A stretch of DNA of 34,209 nt from Olavius algarvensis Gamma 3 endosymbiont. GTDB lineage: Bacteria; Pseudomonadota; Gammaproteobacteria; GCA-001735895. The translations under genes and the position numbers were made by a program. The stretch lies in assembly GCA_001735895.1 (NCBI GenBank), contig DS021199.1:317840-352048 (forward strand), written 5' to 3'. The notes beneath the pieces are model-generated. The model saw only the letters and a program-made list of their open reading frames with translations. It had not been told where the DNA came from and made no database searches. Below are positions 7,930-17,700 of the stretch, piece after piece. The first letter of the stretch is position 1; each line of letters opens with the position of its first letter.

Positions 7930-9465
7930 ATGACAAAACAAATCCACCGGATGAATAGCAGAATTCTCTTGACCACGCTCAACGCACGCTACATGCACTC
8001 CGCGTTTGCGTTGCGTTATCTGTATGCGAACCTCGGAGATTTACAGCGCCAATCGGAGATAATTGAATTTACCATCCAGCAGCGCCCCATCGATATCGTC
8101 GAGCAACTACTCGCACGCAGCCCAAAGATCATCGGTTTCAGCGTCTATATCTGGAATGTGACCGAAACCGGCGCGGTAATCGCGCTGTTAAAACAGGTTT
8201 CACCGCAAACCACGGTGGTGGTAGGCGGTCCCGAAGTGAGTTTTGTCACCGATTTGCCGGCGCTGGCCGAGCGGGCCGATTTCGTCATAACGGGCCCGGG
8301 AGAAATCAGTTTCCGTCAATTGTGCCAGGATCTGATCCGGCATCGCCCCATGGCGTCGAGACTTATCGCCGGTCGAAGCACCAGTCTCGATGAACTCGAA
8401 TTACCCTACGCCTATTACAACGATGAGGACTTGCGTAACCGGCTCATATATGTCGAAGCCTCGCGCGGCTGCCCCTTCAAGTGCGAATTCTGCCTTTCAT
8501 CCCTCGACCAGACGGCGAAGCCCTTCGAGCTGGAGCGATTTCTCGATGCGATGGAAGACCTGTATCGCCGCGGTGCGCGTAACTTCAAGTTCATCGATCG
8601 AACCTTCAACCTGAAAGCCAGCGCCAGTGTCGCGATCCTGGAATTTTTTCTGGCCCGCATGGACGACGACCTGTACCTGCATTTCGAAGTCATCCCCGAT
8701 CACCTGCCGCTCAAACTCAGACAAGTGCTGGCCAGATTCCCACCCGGCTCGCTGCAGTTCGAAATTGGCGTGCAAACTTTCGATACCGCAATCCAGCAAA
8801 TCATCAGCCGCAAACAAAACAACCAAAATACTTGTGACAACCTGCGCTGGCTGCGCGCGCACACCGCAGCGCATATCCATGCCGACCTGATCTTCGGCCT
8901 GCCGGGCGATACCCTTGAAAATTTTGCCCAAAGTTTCGATCGGCTGGTGAGTCTGCAACCGCAGGAGATACAGCTCGGTATTTTGAAACGCTTGCGCGGT
9001 GCGCCGATCAACCGGCATACGGACGAGTATCAACTGCGTTACAATCCCGCGGCGCCCTATAACATCCTGAGTACGCGCGACATCGATTTTCAAACCATGC
9101 AGCGCGTCAATCGCTTTGCCCGCTTCTGGGACATGATCGGCAACTCGGGCCGCTTTAGCAACAGCTTGCCCCTGATTCTGGGACAACATCCGTTCGAGCG
9201 GTTTCTGCGGTTGAGCGACGGCCTGTACCAACTCGCCGGCAGTACCTGGAAAATATCTTTACGCCGATTGTTTACCCTGCTGGTCACGGTTTTAACCGAT
9301 CAATTGGAACTAAACCCGGCACAGGTCCGTAAGCGACTCGACATCGATTTCAAACTCAGCGGACAAAAAGGAACTATCGATCTCGATCAACCTGAGCTGG
9401 AAGTTGTTGCCCGGTCCGGGGTTGCAAACAAACGCCAGCGGCAACACCGACGCGGCTCGGCCTGA
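7930..9465 (+). CDS. B12-binding domain radical SAM protein (DUF4080 type)
   Basis: The protein has 511 aa from the ATG at 7930. Another ATG at 7951 is equally possible; neither has a good ribosome site. The N-terminal ~150 residues form a cobalamin-binding Rossmann domain (ILLTTLNARYMHSAFALRYL, then VVVGGPEVSF and ADFVITGPGE). A radical SAM barrel follows with CxxxCxxC at residues 181, 185 and 188 (RGCPFKCEFC), which binds the 4Fe-4S cluster that cleaves SAM. A later FEIGVQTFD stretch and HADLIFGLPGDT fit the barrel. The family includes methylases and ring-forming enzymes; the substrate of this branch is not known to me. It is a single gene, divergent from rdgC. Confidence 0.9.
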   Translation: MTKQIHRMNSRILLTTLNARYMHSAFALRYLYANLGDLQRQSEIIEFTIQQRPIDIVEQLLARSPKIIGFSVYIWNVTETGAVIALLKQVSPQTTVVVGGPEVSFVTDLPALAERADFVITGPGEISFRQLCQDLIRHRPMASRLIAGRSTSLDELELPYAYYNDEDLRNRLIYVEASRGCPFKCEFCLSSLDQTAKPFELERFLDAMEDLYRRGARNFKFIDRTFNLKASASVAILEFFLARMDDDLYLHFEVIPDHLPLKLRQVLARFPPGSLQFEIGVQTFDTAIQQIISRKQNNQNTCDNLRWLRAHTAAHIHADLIFGLPGDTLENFAQSFDRLVSLQPQEIQLGILKRLRGAPINRHTDEYQLRYNPAAPYNILSTRDIDFQTMQRVNRFARFWDMIGNSGRFSNSLPLILGQHPFERFLRLSDGLYQLAGSTWKISLRRLFTLLVTVLTDQLELNPAQVRKRLDIDFKLSGQKGTIDLDQPELEVVARSGVANKRQRQHRRGSA

Positions 9466-9574
9466 TCCACCAGGCGACAAAATAAAGCGCCTCTCGCCGC
9501 CTCCGCAATCCCGTCCCGGTCGTATCACGCGAAAAAACCGGAACCTTTCCCGGTCCTGCCGTCTCTTTTAAGTT

Positions 9575-10258
9575 ATGACAGCAAACAATCTGAATGCGAA
9601 TCTGCGCGTCTACGAAACGCTCAGCGACGGCGAAGTCGTCAACCGAATTCGGGCGGGCGACCTCCCCTTGTTCGAACTGATTATGCGCCGCTACAACCGC
9701 CGCCTGTTTCGCTACCTGCGCGCCATATTAAACGATGATTGCCTCGCGCAGGACGCGTTACAGGAGGCCTATTTGAACGCCTTCCGATACCTGGATCAGT
9801 TTCGCGGCCCGGACGGCTTAGGCGCTTGGTTGATGCGCATCGCCTCCCGCAGCGCGATCAAAATCGGCCGCAAGGAGGCGCGCATGCGCCTGGTCGACAC
9901 AATACAGGATCCCGATCAGCTGCCGGCGGACGAGACATACGGGCCGGAAACGACCGCCATTCATGCCGAAATGATTAGTAAGGCCGAGCGCGCCATCGAT
10001 CGCCTGCCGCAGGACTTTCGCGTAGTTTTCATGTTACGCGAACTCGAAGGCATGAACATCGGGGAAACCGCGGCCGTGCTTGGAATTAAACCGGCAACCG
10101 TGAAAACCCGCCTGCACCGCGCAAAAAACCTGTTGCGCAGCCGCATCGATTTATCCGCAGAAAAGCTCGGCGCTCAAGTCTACAACTTCGCCGGCGAACG
10201 CTGCGACGCTATTGTCGAGCATGTCTTTAGCCGGCTCGGATCCACATCTCACCATTAA
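9575..10258 (+). CDS. ECF-type RNA polymerase sigma factor
   Basis: The protein has 227 aa with sigma region 2 (about residues 30-85: LFELIMRRYNRRLFRYLRAIL...AQDALQEAYLNAFRYLDQF) and region 4 with its HTH (about 140-190: LPQDFRVVFMLRELEGMNIGETAAVLG, then PATVKTRLHRAKNLLR). A ~35-residue C-terminal extension contains ERCDAIVEHVFSRL. No Shine-Dalgarno is seen before the ATG. The next start codon (10269) is only 10 bp after the stop, so the sigma gene is probably co-transcribed with the di-haem cytochrome. ECF factors are usually held by an anti-sigma protein, and none is encoded next to it here. Confidence 0.93.
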   Translation: MTANNLNANLRVYETLSDGEVVNRIRAGDLPLFELIMRRYNRRLFRYLRAILNDDCLAQDALQEAYLNAFRYLDQFRGPDGLGAWLMRIASRSAIKIGRKEARMRLVDTIQDPDQLPADETYGPETTAIHAEMISKAERAIDRLPQDFRVVFMLRELEGMNIGETAAVLGIKPATVKTRLHRAKNLLRSRIDLSAEKLGAQVYNFAGERCDAIVEHVFSRLGSTSHH

Positions 10259-10268
10259 AGGTAAGCCA

Positions 10269-10379
10269 ATGAAAATCGCCATCCCAAACCTGCTCAGGAT
10301 TACCCTCGGCGCATTCTTATTATTATCGGTATCGGTTTCACCCAGCCAGGCATCCGAACGCCATTTCAGCGAATTCTAA
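10269..10379 (+). CDS. Orphan signal peptide frame, N-terminus of the di-haem cytochrome (frameshifted)
   Basis: An ATG with AAAGG upstream opens a 36-codon frame that reads as a complete Sec signal peptide: basic start, hydrophobic core LGAFLLLSVSVS, cleavage-like SQA-SE. It then hits TAA at 10377. The cytochrome body begins in the next frame at 10381. Removing one base, for example the T at 10377, would join ...HFSEF directly to KVFYDAF. The frame shift is either a real mutation or a sequencing/assembly error. Confidence 0.75.
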   Translation: MKIAIPNLLRITLGAFLLLSVSVSPSQASERHFSEF

Positions 10380-10380
10380 A

Positions 10381-11595
10381 GTGTTCTACGATGCCTTCTC
10401 CGCAATCCGCAAGGGCCGTGAAACTTTCCGTCACGACAGCTTCGGCGACGAAGCCTTCTGGACCGATCGGTTGCGGCTACACCAGGCGATTGCCGGTGCC
10501 GATTTAGGTGGTGTAGGCCCCGGGGTAGACCCGGCCACCGCACTCGCGGTCGGCCTGAAAGTCGATGTCGCCGCCTTGCCGCGCAAGCTAAAGCGGGCGC
10601 TCAGAAGAGGACAGGTCGATTTGACGAGTCCAGCCACGACACTGGAACTACTGCGACTCGACGCCGTGCTGGGATTAAAGGGTAAGGTCGATGCCGACGG
10701 CGGCCTGGCTTCGGTCGGCATCACCTGCGCGTTGTGTCACAGCAGCGTAGACGATTCCTTCGCGCCGGGCATCGGACGACGCCTGGACGGTTGGGCCAAT
10801 CGCGACCTGGATTCGGGACTGATTATTTCGCTGGCGCCCGACTTGAGCGTATTTACGGCCCTGCTCGGGGTTGACGAGGCAACTGTCAAACTGGTGTTGC
10901 GAAGCTGGGGCCCCGGAAAATTCGATGCCTCGCTGCTACTCGACGGCAAGGCATTCCGACCCGATGGCGGCGCGGCCGCGGTACTCATTCCGCCGGCGTT
11001 TGGCCTCGCCGGTTTCAACCTCCATACCTGGACCGGCTGGGGCTCGGTTTCGCACTGGAACGCCCTGGTCGCAAACCTCGAAATGGGAGGCCAGGGTACT
11101 TTCTACGATCCCAGGCTCGACGATGCGAGCAAATTCCCGATTGCCGCGGCTAACGGCTTTGGTGACGTTCGACCCGAAAACGACCGCATCACCGCCAAGC
11201 TCGCGCAGCTGCAGCTATATCAACTGGCACTCGAAGCGCCGCGGCCGCCGCGTCACAGCTTCGACAGTGCCGCCGCCCGTCGCGGCGAAACGGTATTCAA
11301 TCGGCAAGCGGATTGCGCGCGCTGTCATGTGCCGCCGCTGTTCACCGAGCCCGGCTGGAATCTGCATACTCCGGCGGAACTAGGAATCGACGACTTCCAG
11401 GCTAAGCGCGGGCCGGAAGACCGCTATCGTACGGCGCCGTTGAAAGGTCTGTGGACTCACGCCAGCGGCGGTTACTATCACGATGGCCGCTTTGCCAGCC
11501 TGCTGGAGGTCGTCGAACACTACGACGGCAACTTCGGCTTGGGCCTAAGCGAAGGCGATAAGTCGGATCTGATCGAGTATCTGAAATCGCTTTAA
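10381..11595 (+). CDS. Di-haem c-type cytochrome, body (export signal in another frame)
   Basis: There are two CxxCH haem sites: CALCH at residues 116-120 and CARCH at 312-316. The protein is 404 aa from GTG. The N-terminal RKGRETFRHDSFGDEAFWTD pattern, then ALAVGLKVDVAALP, and a late GGYYHDGRFASLLEVVEHYD are typical of periplasmic di-haem cytochromes related to cytochrome c peroxidase/MauG-like proteins. Such proteins need Sec export for haem attachment, yet this frame has no signal peptide; one lies just upstream in the other frame (10269-10379). The GTG is probably only the first in-frame start after a frameshift. The gene follows an ECF sigma gene, suggesting stress-linked expression. Peroxidase activity is not shown by the sequence. 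Confidence 0.85.
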   Translation: MFYDAFSAIRKGRETFRHDSFGDEAFWTDRLRLHQAIAGADLGGVGPGVDPATALAVGLKVDVAALPRKLKRALRRGQVDLTSPATTLELLRLDAVLGLKGKVDADGGLASVGITCALCHSSVDDSFAPGIGRRLDGWANRDLDSGLIISLAPDLSVFTALLGVDEATVKLVLRSWGPGKFDASLLLDGKAFRPDGGAAAVLIPPAFGLAGFNLHTWTGWGSVSHWNALVANLEMGGQGTFYDPRLDDASKFPIAAANGFGDVRPENDRITAKLAQLQLYQLALEAPRPPRHSFDSAAARRGETVFNRQADCARCHVPPLFTEPGWNLHTPAELGIDDFQAKRGPEDRYRTAPLKGLWTHASGGYYHDGRFASLLEVVEHYDGNFGLGLSEGDKSDLIEYLKSL

Positions 11596-11818
11596 CCCGA
11601 TCGATCCGAGCTAACCCAATTAAATGGTGTTTTCGCGGCGCAGGGATGTGCCGCCATTTTTCGATGACTGCAAATCGTTGAAAAATGAAGGAGAAACGAA
11701 AATACAATTTTCGTTTCTCCGTGTTCCCACAATTCAGGATGAATTGTTCGGAGCTTCCTTAGATTTTTTATCGCTTGACCTTGGACAGGCAAACTAAAGA
11801 GGCGCCGATGAATGCAGC
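11596..11818. other. Convergent gap with hairpins
   Basis: The gap between the di-haem cytochrome and the GGDEF-EAL gene, which face each other. It holds the strong hairpin at 11690-11720 and a smaller one (CAATTC-5-GAATTG, about 11730-11746). Confidence 0.5.
11690..11720. terminator. Strong hairpin between convergent genes, probably a terminator
   Basis: GGAGAAACGAAAA (11690-11702) and TTTTCGTTTCTCC (11708-11720) form a perfect 13-bp stem with loop TACAA. On the minus strand a T-rich tail follows, so it may end transcription of the GGDEF-EAL gene; it could also stop the cytochrome transcript. Confidence 0.7.
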
Positions 11819-13969
11819 TCAATCGACCTCTGTTGTTTGGTTTCCCAGTAATTGCGCCAAGGGTTGCGGCCGGGAAATATGATACCCCTGTAGATAGTCG
11901 ACACCCACGTCGACCAGGCAATCGTAAATTGCCTCCGACTCGACGAATTCCGCGATGGTGGCCTTACCCATCACCTGAGCGATGCTGTTGATTGACTGCA
12001 CCATGGCAAGATTGATCGGATCGTCCATCATGTCACTGATGAAGACGCCGTCGATTTTCAGATAATCCACCGGTAGCGTTTTCAGGTAGGCGAAAGACGA
12101 CATGCCGCTGCCGAAATCATCCAGGGCAAAACGGCATCCCAAAGCTTTCAGCGTGTTGATGAACTGAATCGCACCGACCAGATTTCCGATGGCCGTGGTC
12201 TCGGTTATCTCGAAGCAGATTTTATCCGCCGGCACCGAATTGGCTTGCAGCGTTTCGATGACGAAATCGGTAAAACCGTGATCGGTCACGGATTGTCCCG
12301 ACAGGTTGATCGCACATTGCGACAATCGGGCGAGATGTCGCGGGTTGGCGCCCAGCAGTGACAGGGTCTTTTCCAGCACCCAGCGATCGAGGCGCGGCAT
12401 CAAGTCATAACGTTCGGCCGCGGGCAGAAAAGCGCCGGGCAATATTATCTCGCCTTGCTCATCGAGCATCCGTAACAGCACTTCGTAATGCAGTGTGTTA
12501 TCGGAATCGGTACTCGCATCGATTGGTTGATAATACAAACAAAATCGATCTTCGCTGAGCGCCTGCTGAGTGCGGTTCAACCATTGCATTTCGCCTTTGC
12601 GCGCGGACAGTTCGGAATCTTCTTCGTGGTAGACATGGATGCGATTGCGGCCGCTGTCCTTGGCAACGTAACAGGCAGCGTCCGCGGCTGCCAGAATTTC
12701 CACCAGGCTCTGATCCTGGCCGGTGACCAGCACGAGTCCGATACTCGCACCCAAGCTGAAAGTCTTGGCACCCCAGACGAAACGAAACTCCTCGATACTC
12801 TTGCGTAAATCATTGGCGACCCGACAAGCCTGGCGCAGGGTGCAATTTTCCAGCAAGACCCCAAACTCGTCACCGCCGAGACGCGCTAGCGTATCGTTTC
12901 TACGCACATGCTGCGGCAGCAGGATACCCAGCTGGCGCAGCAGCTCGTCGCCGGCGACATGCCCGCAGGTATCGTTGATAACCTTGAACTGATCGAGGTC
13001 GAGATAACAAATGGCATGTTCGATTTGCTGCTGGTGACAGCTCACCAACGCCGCTTCCATGCGATTCTCGAAAGCCCAGCGGTTGAGCAATCCGGTCAGC
13101 GCATCGTGGTTAGCATGATAACTGAGTTGATCGGATAACTCGCGCGCATCGGTTATGTCTTGGCACACGCTCATAATGCAGACTTGATTCTCGGCATCGG
13201 TTACCGCCCTGACCACTTCCCGGACCCACATATCGCCACCACCTTTTAAATGCTTGGCGATTTCCCAGCGAACAACGGCGTCCGGAGAATCCAGACAGCG
13301 CTTGATATTCTCCTTGAGTCGCAGGGTCTCCGCCGGCGAACTCAGATCGAACACCGTCATACCAACCAATTCTTCCACCGAATAACCCAATTGATTTGCC
13401 CCGAAGCGATTCACCGACAGAATTTCTCCCGCGACATCTAGCGTAAAAAACATCGATGGATTATTGTCATAAAGTGCGCGAAAGCGCTGTTCGCTGTTAC
13501 GCAGCGCCTGTTCCGATTGTTCGCGCGCGGTAATGTCGGTATAGGTTGTGACAAAACCACCGTCATCCATGATGTTCCCGACGATTTCCAGCACCGTGCC
13601 GTCCTTCTTGATACGGTTGAATCGGTGGGGTACGAACTTAGCGGCCAGCGCCATCCGCTCACTAACCTGCTGTTCCGGATCCCCGGGACCATACTCGCCG
13701 TGCTCGGCGTTGTAGCGGATGAATGCCTCGAAGGGCATGCCCTGGCGAAACTGGTCTGCCGGAAAATCGAGCAAATCCAGAAAGCGTTGGTTGCAGACGA
13801 CACAAATCAGATTGGAGTCGGTGACGCTAATACCTTGATCCATGTACTCCACGGCCGCTTCCAGCATCCCCAGCTTTTCTTTTAGCGCCTGCACCGTCAG
13901 CTGAATTTCGTCAGCTTTTTCGGCGGGCTCATGCGCCAGGTTTTTACTGCGATTGCCGATAGTTTTCAT
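11819..13969 (-). CDS. PAS-PAS-GGDEF-EAL cyclic di-GMP turnover protein
   Basis: The protein has 716 aa with no membrane segment, so it is cytoplasmic. Order: N-terminal helix; PAS of PAS-7 type (about 35-150, LEAAVEYMDQGISVTDSN); second PAS (about 160-280, ending in CQDITDARELSDQL); GGDEF (about 285-450) with intact GGDEF at 365-369 and the inhibitory I-site RxxD at 356-359; EAL (about 465-705). The EAL signature is EVLLR (496-500), a common active variant. NLSGQS, EITETT, DDFGSG and DYLKID are kept, so both cyclase and phosphodiesterase activity are possible. A GGTAGG element precedes the ATG. PAS domains suggest control by a small molecule or redox state; no cofactor residue can be named. 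Confidence 0.95.
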   Translation of the reverse strand: MKTIGNRSKNLAHEPAEKADEIQLTVQALKEKLGMLEAAVEYMDQGISVTDSNLICVVCNQRFLDLLDFPADQFRQGMPFEAFIRYNAEHGEYGPGDPEQQVSERMALAAKFVPHRFNRIKKDGTVLEIVGNIMDDGGFVTTYTDITAREQSEQALRNSEQRFRALYDNNPSMFFTLDVAGEILSVNRFGANQLGYSVEELVGMTVFDLSSPAETLRLKENIKRCLDSPDAVVRWEIAKHLKGGGDMWVREVVRAVTDAENQVCIMSVCQDITDARELSDQLSYHANHDALTGLLNRWAFENRMEAALVSCHQQQIEHAICYLDLDQFKVINDTCGHVAGDELLRQLGILLPQHVRRNDTLARLGGDEFGVLLENCTLRQACRVANDLRKSIEEFRFVWGAKTFSLGASIGLVLVTGQDQSLVEILAAADAACYVAKDSGRNRIHVYHEEDSELSARKGEMQWLNRTQQALSEDRFCLYYQPIDASTDSDNTLHYEVLLRMLDEQGEIILPGAFLPAAERYDLMPRLDRWVLEKTLSLLGANPRHLARLSQCAINLSGQSVTDHGFTDFVIETLQANSVPADKICFEITETTAIGNLVGAIQFINTLKALGCRFALDDFGSGMSSFAYLKTLPVDYLKIDGVFISDMMDDPINLAMVQSINSIAQVMGKATIAEFVESEAIYDCLVDVGVDYLQGYHISRPQPLAQLLGNQTTEVD

Positions 13970-14710
13970 CGCGCCTACCCGCGAGCCAACGGCAATGAAA
14001 ACGGTGGCAATAAAACGGGACGGTGTTTACTTGCAATCCATGAATGATCCAGCTCGCCTTGACAGAAGAGTTTAAGCGCGGAGGCCGGCGCAGGATCGAT
14101 GCTTAGCATGCCGTGACTAGTCACAAGCTCGCGCGCCTTTGTCAATAGCACTACGGGTATGAATCTGACCCTTTTTATTATACAAGCCGTAGCCTCGCCG
14201 CAGGAGTCGAAGCTAACAAGCAAGGGCGGACACAGGGACAGCAGGCCGGCAACAAGCGCCGACACGGGCGAAATCCGGATAATTGGCAATCTCCGTAACA
14301 AGCGCTTCGTCTTCACCTGACCACAATCCCAAACGCCATCCCAGGCCTCCTCGAAATCGAGACTAATGACGGTAACAAGTATCGGAAGTCCTGGCAAGAT
14401 CGAGTAGTTACCGGGTAAATCCACCGTCATTGTGGTTTAAAACCTCAAGCTGGCACAGAAACTACGTCCAGTCCCGGGCAGGATCCGATTCCGCCCGGCC
14501 GACCGGGCAGGCCGCTAATGCCCGGCGGGTGTGGTATCCCCAAGATATCGGTTGCATTAGCGCATTCTTTAATCGGAACAGGGTGGCGAACCACCCTGCT
14601 CGGGCGCTTAACAGGGAAATCGTTCATTATTCGAGCCTGGCCCGAGGACAACCGCATAAAACCGGATCCGGTTAGAAAATCAACCGGAAGGGTTCCGGCT
14701 CCACTTCGAA
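13970..14710. other. Long gap without a convincing gene
   Basis: This is 740 bp between two minus-strand genes. A 151-codon minus frame (14430-13975) ends right before the GGDEF-EAL start. It is hydrophobic in places but resembles no family, so I leave it uncalled. Two hairpins lie near the right end: 14579-14598 (8-bp stem, CGAA loop) and 14668-14687 (CCGGTT/AACCGG), probably marking the 3' end of the large oxidoreductase transcript. The region may hold remnants of a lost gene. Confidence 0.45.
14579..14598. terminator. Hairpin downstream of the IOR-type gene
   Basis: CAGGGTGG and CCACCCTG form a perfect 8-bp stem closed by a CGAA tetraloop, ~110 bp after the stop of the minus-strand oxidoreductase. 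There is no T-run, so it could be an mRNA-stabilising structure rather than a true terminator. Confidence 0.45.
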
Positions 14711-17700
14711 CTAAGCATTCACCAAATCGGCCATTTCTCGCTCCGCCTTTTTTTTCTCCCTGACAACTGCCTCCAGAAAAACCGGGCCGAAACCGCGCAT
14801 TTCAAGCGGTGCTTTGAGTAAATTTCGATAACGCTGGTGATCTCCGGCATTATTGCGTACCACCAGGGTATTCAGAATATTCTCATACCATGCGATCAGT
14901 TCGCGATTAATGCGTCTCTCCCGGGTGTAACCGAAAGGATCGAACCAGGTGCCGCGCAGGCCTTTCAGCGCGGCAATTAATCTCAAAACCGGTCGAATCC
15001 AGGCTCCAAATTCATGTTTTTCCGGGCGGCCGCGCGCATCCCGACGCAATGGCAGAAACGGAGGTGAAAGATGATAGCGAATGCGGTAGTCACCGCTAAA
15101 ATTTTGTCGCAATTCCTCGTCAAATCCCATTTTGATGTGTAACCGCGCGACTTCGTATTCATCCTTGTAAGCCAACAACTTAAACAGGGATTTTGCCGCG
15201 AGCATTGCAAATTCGTCGCGTATTGTTACGGGTAAGGTCGATCGAAACGCGTCGATGCTGCGGCGGTAGCGATCGGCGTAGGCCTGGTCCTGATAGGCGC
15301 CAAGGAATGCCGCATGTTTTTCAATTAATTCTGCAATCGTGGGCTCCGGCGCGACGGACGGGCCCAGCAGAGACTGAATACTGGCGGGAGATGACTGCAT
15401 TAACCTGCCGATGGTAATCGCCCGCCAATTCTTTGCGGGCTCCACGCCGTTTAATTCGAGCGCCCTTTCCAATGCGGTTAGCGAAACCGGGACCAGTCCC
15501 TGTTGCCAGGCGTATCCGAGCATAATAATGTTACCGAAGACGGAATCGCCAAGCAGCTTTTCCGCAATTCGGTTGGCGTCAAGCGTCGCCAGATTTTCAC
15601 TACCGATGGCACGACCAATACCTGCCAAACGCTCGCTGACGCGCAAATCGGCATCACGGCTGAGCACCAGATCACCGGTTGGCATTTCCGCCGTATTCAA
15701 AACCATACGGGTTTTCCTAGCGTAATGCAGCGATGCCTTAGGGGCTGAGCAGACCACGATGTCGCAGCCGATTACGGCGTCGGTGGCGGCTTTCTCGATG
15801 CGAACCTGGTTTAACTCGCCCGGCGCGGATGCAATTCTGATATAGCTAACCACGGTACCGAACTTTTGGGAAAATCCGGTGAAATCGAGCACGCTGGCGC
15901 TAAGCCCGTCCAGGTGCGCTGCCATTGTAATCAGAGCCCCGAGGGTGACAATCCCGGTCCCACCGACACCGGGTATCAATAAATTATAGGGTTGTTCCAA
16001 TGACGGGATTTCCGGTTCTCTAAGCGCCCCGGACAGCGAGTCCAGATCGAGATCGGGCGTATCGGGTTTGCTGCGCTCGGCGCCCTCGACGGTAACGAAG
16101 CTCGGGCAAAAGCCATTGAGGCAGGAAAAGTCCTTGTTGCAGGAAGAAAGATTAATCCTGCGCTTGCGCCCGAACTCGGTTTCACGGGGTTCGACGCTAA
16201 GACAGTTGCTCTCGACCGAACAATCGCCACAGCCTTCGCATACGAGGGAATTAATATAGGCGAAACGCCGTGATTCAGTCACTTCTCCGCGTTTGCGGCG
16301 ACGCCGTTTTTCGGTCGCGCAGGCTTGCTCGAAAATCAAAACGCTGACCCCTTCGACCTCACGCAATTCACGCTGCAGTGGATCGAGTTGGGAGCGGTCA
16401 TGAAAACTGACCCGCGACGGAAAATCACGCGGTTTAAACTTGTCGATATCGTCGGATACGATGGCAATGCGATCGATTCCCTCGGCACGGCAAGTGTAAG
16501 CGATACCCGATACGCTGATCGGCCCGTCAACCGGCTGACCGCCGGTCATCGCCACCGCATCGTTATACAGAATTTTATAGGTAATATTGGTACCGGCAGC
16601 CACGGCCTGACGAATAGCCAGCGATCCCGAGTGATACCAGGTGCCTTCGCCCAGATTCTGGAACATGTGCTTGCCGCCGTTGAATTTGGAGCGCACCACC
16701 CAGGGCACCCCCTCGCCGCCCATTTGCGCATAACCTTCGGTATTTCGGTCCATCCAACTCGCCATGACGTGACATCCAATGCCGGAAGCCGCCTGACTGC
16801 CTGCGGGAATTTTGGTGGAGGTATTGTGGGGGCAGCCGGAACAGAAATAGGGAGTGCGCGTGGCGCCCGGGACATTGAGAATATCCGGTGTCGGGCTGGT
16901 CAGCTTCTGGGCTTTTTCGACCAGCCGCTCCGCCGGGAAAAACCGAGCCAGGCGGGTGGCGATAATCGGGACTAAGCCGAGCGGACTTAACTCGCCGGTC
17001 CAGGGGATATTCAAATGTGTTTCCTGGGCATCGTACTTGCCCACCATTTTTTCAGGCTTGTCGCCTGGCCAGTCATAAAAATATTCCTTGAACTGGCTCT
17101 CGATGATGCGGCGTTTTTCCTCGATCACCAAGACTTCAGCTTTGCCGCGAACGAAATTCAGCGCGTCGCGACGGGCTAGCGGCCAGACCATTCCGACTTT
17201 GTAGATATCGATCCCGAGGCGCCGGCAATTATCCTCATCCAAACCCAACAGCCGCAGGGCTTCCAGTAAGTCGAGATGGCTCTTGCCGGTGGTCACGATC
17301 CCGTATATCGCCGCCGGAATGGCGTAGAGTTGCCGATCGATCGGATTAGCCTCGACAAAGGCCTCGACCGCTTTGAGTTTAAATCCGATTCTGGTTTCTA
17401 TTTCCAGGCTGGGCAGATCCGCCTTGCGCACATGCAAACCGGCGGGCGGCAACTCGATAGCGGGCAGGTGAAATTGTCGGTCCGGGTGCAGGTCTACCGA
17501 ACGGCCAGATTCCACCGTCTCGGATATCGCTTTGAACCCCACCCAGGCGCCGCTGTAGCGAGATAAGGCTAGGCCGAATTCACCGAACTGCAGGTATTCT
17601 CCAACCGAAGCGGGATTCAGCGTCGGCATAAACCAGGTCATGAATGCCACATCGGACTGGTGCGGCATGGAAGACGAAACGCAGCCGTGATCGTCGCCCG

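Noticed and set aside
8497-9231. 244-codon minus-strand frame opposite the radical SAM gene
   Set aside because: Antisense shadow of a well-supported gene; low-complexity Gln/Val-rich translation.
9575-11595. Idea of a programmed frameshift joining signal peptide and cytochrome
   Set aside because: The joint TTC-TAA-A is not a good slippery sequence and has no evident stimulator; mutation or sequence error is simpler.
14213-14388. Four irregularly spaced AACAAG-type hexamers, considered as a repeat array
   Set aside because: Spacing is uneven (about 38, 46 and 85 bp), the flanks share no sequence, and the unit is too short; not a CRISPR or iteron array.
13975-14430. 151-codon minus-strand frame upstream of the GGDEF-EAL gene
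   Set aside because: No recognisable domain, Cys- and Pro-rich patchy composition, and only a distant GAGG before the ATG; retained only as a comment on the gap.
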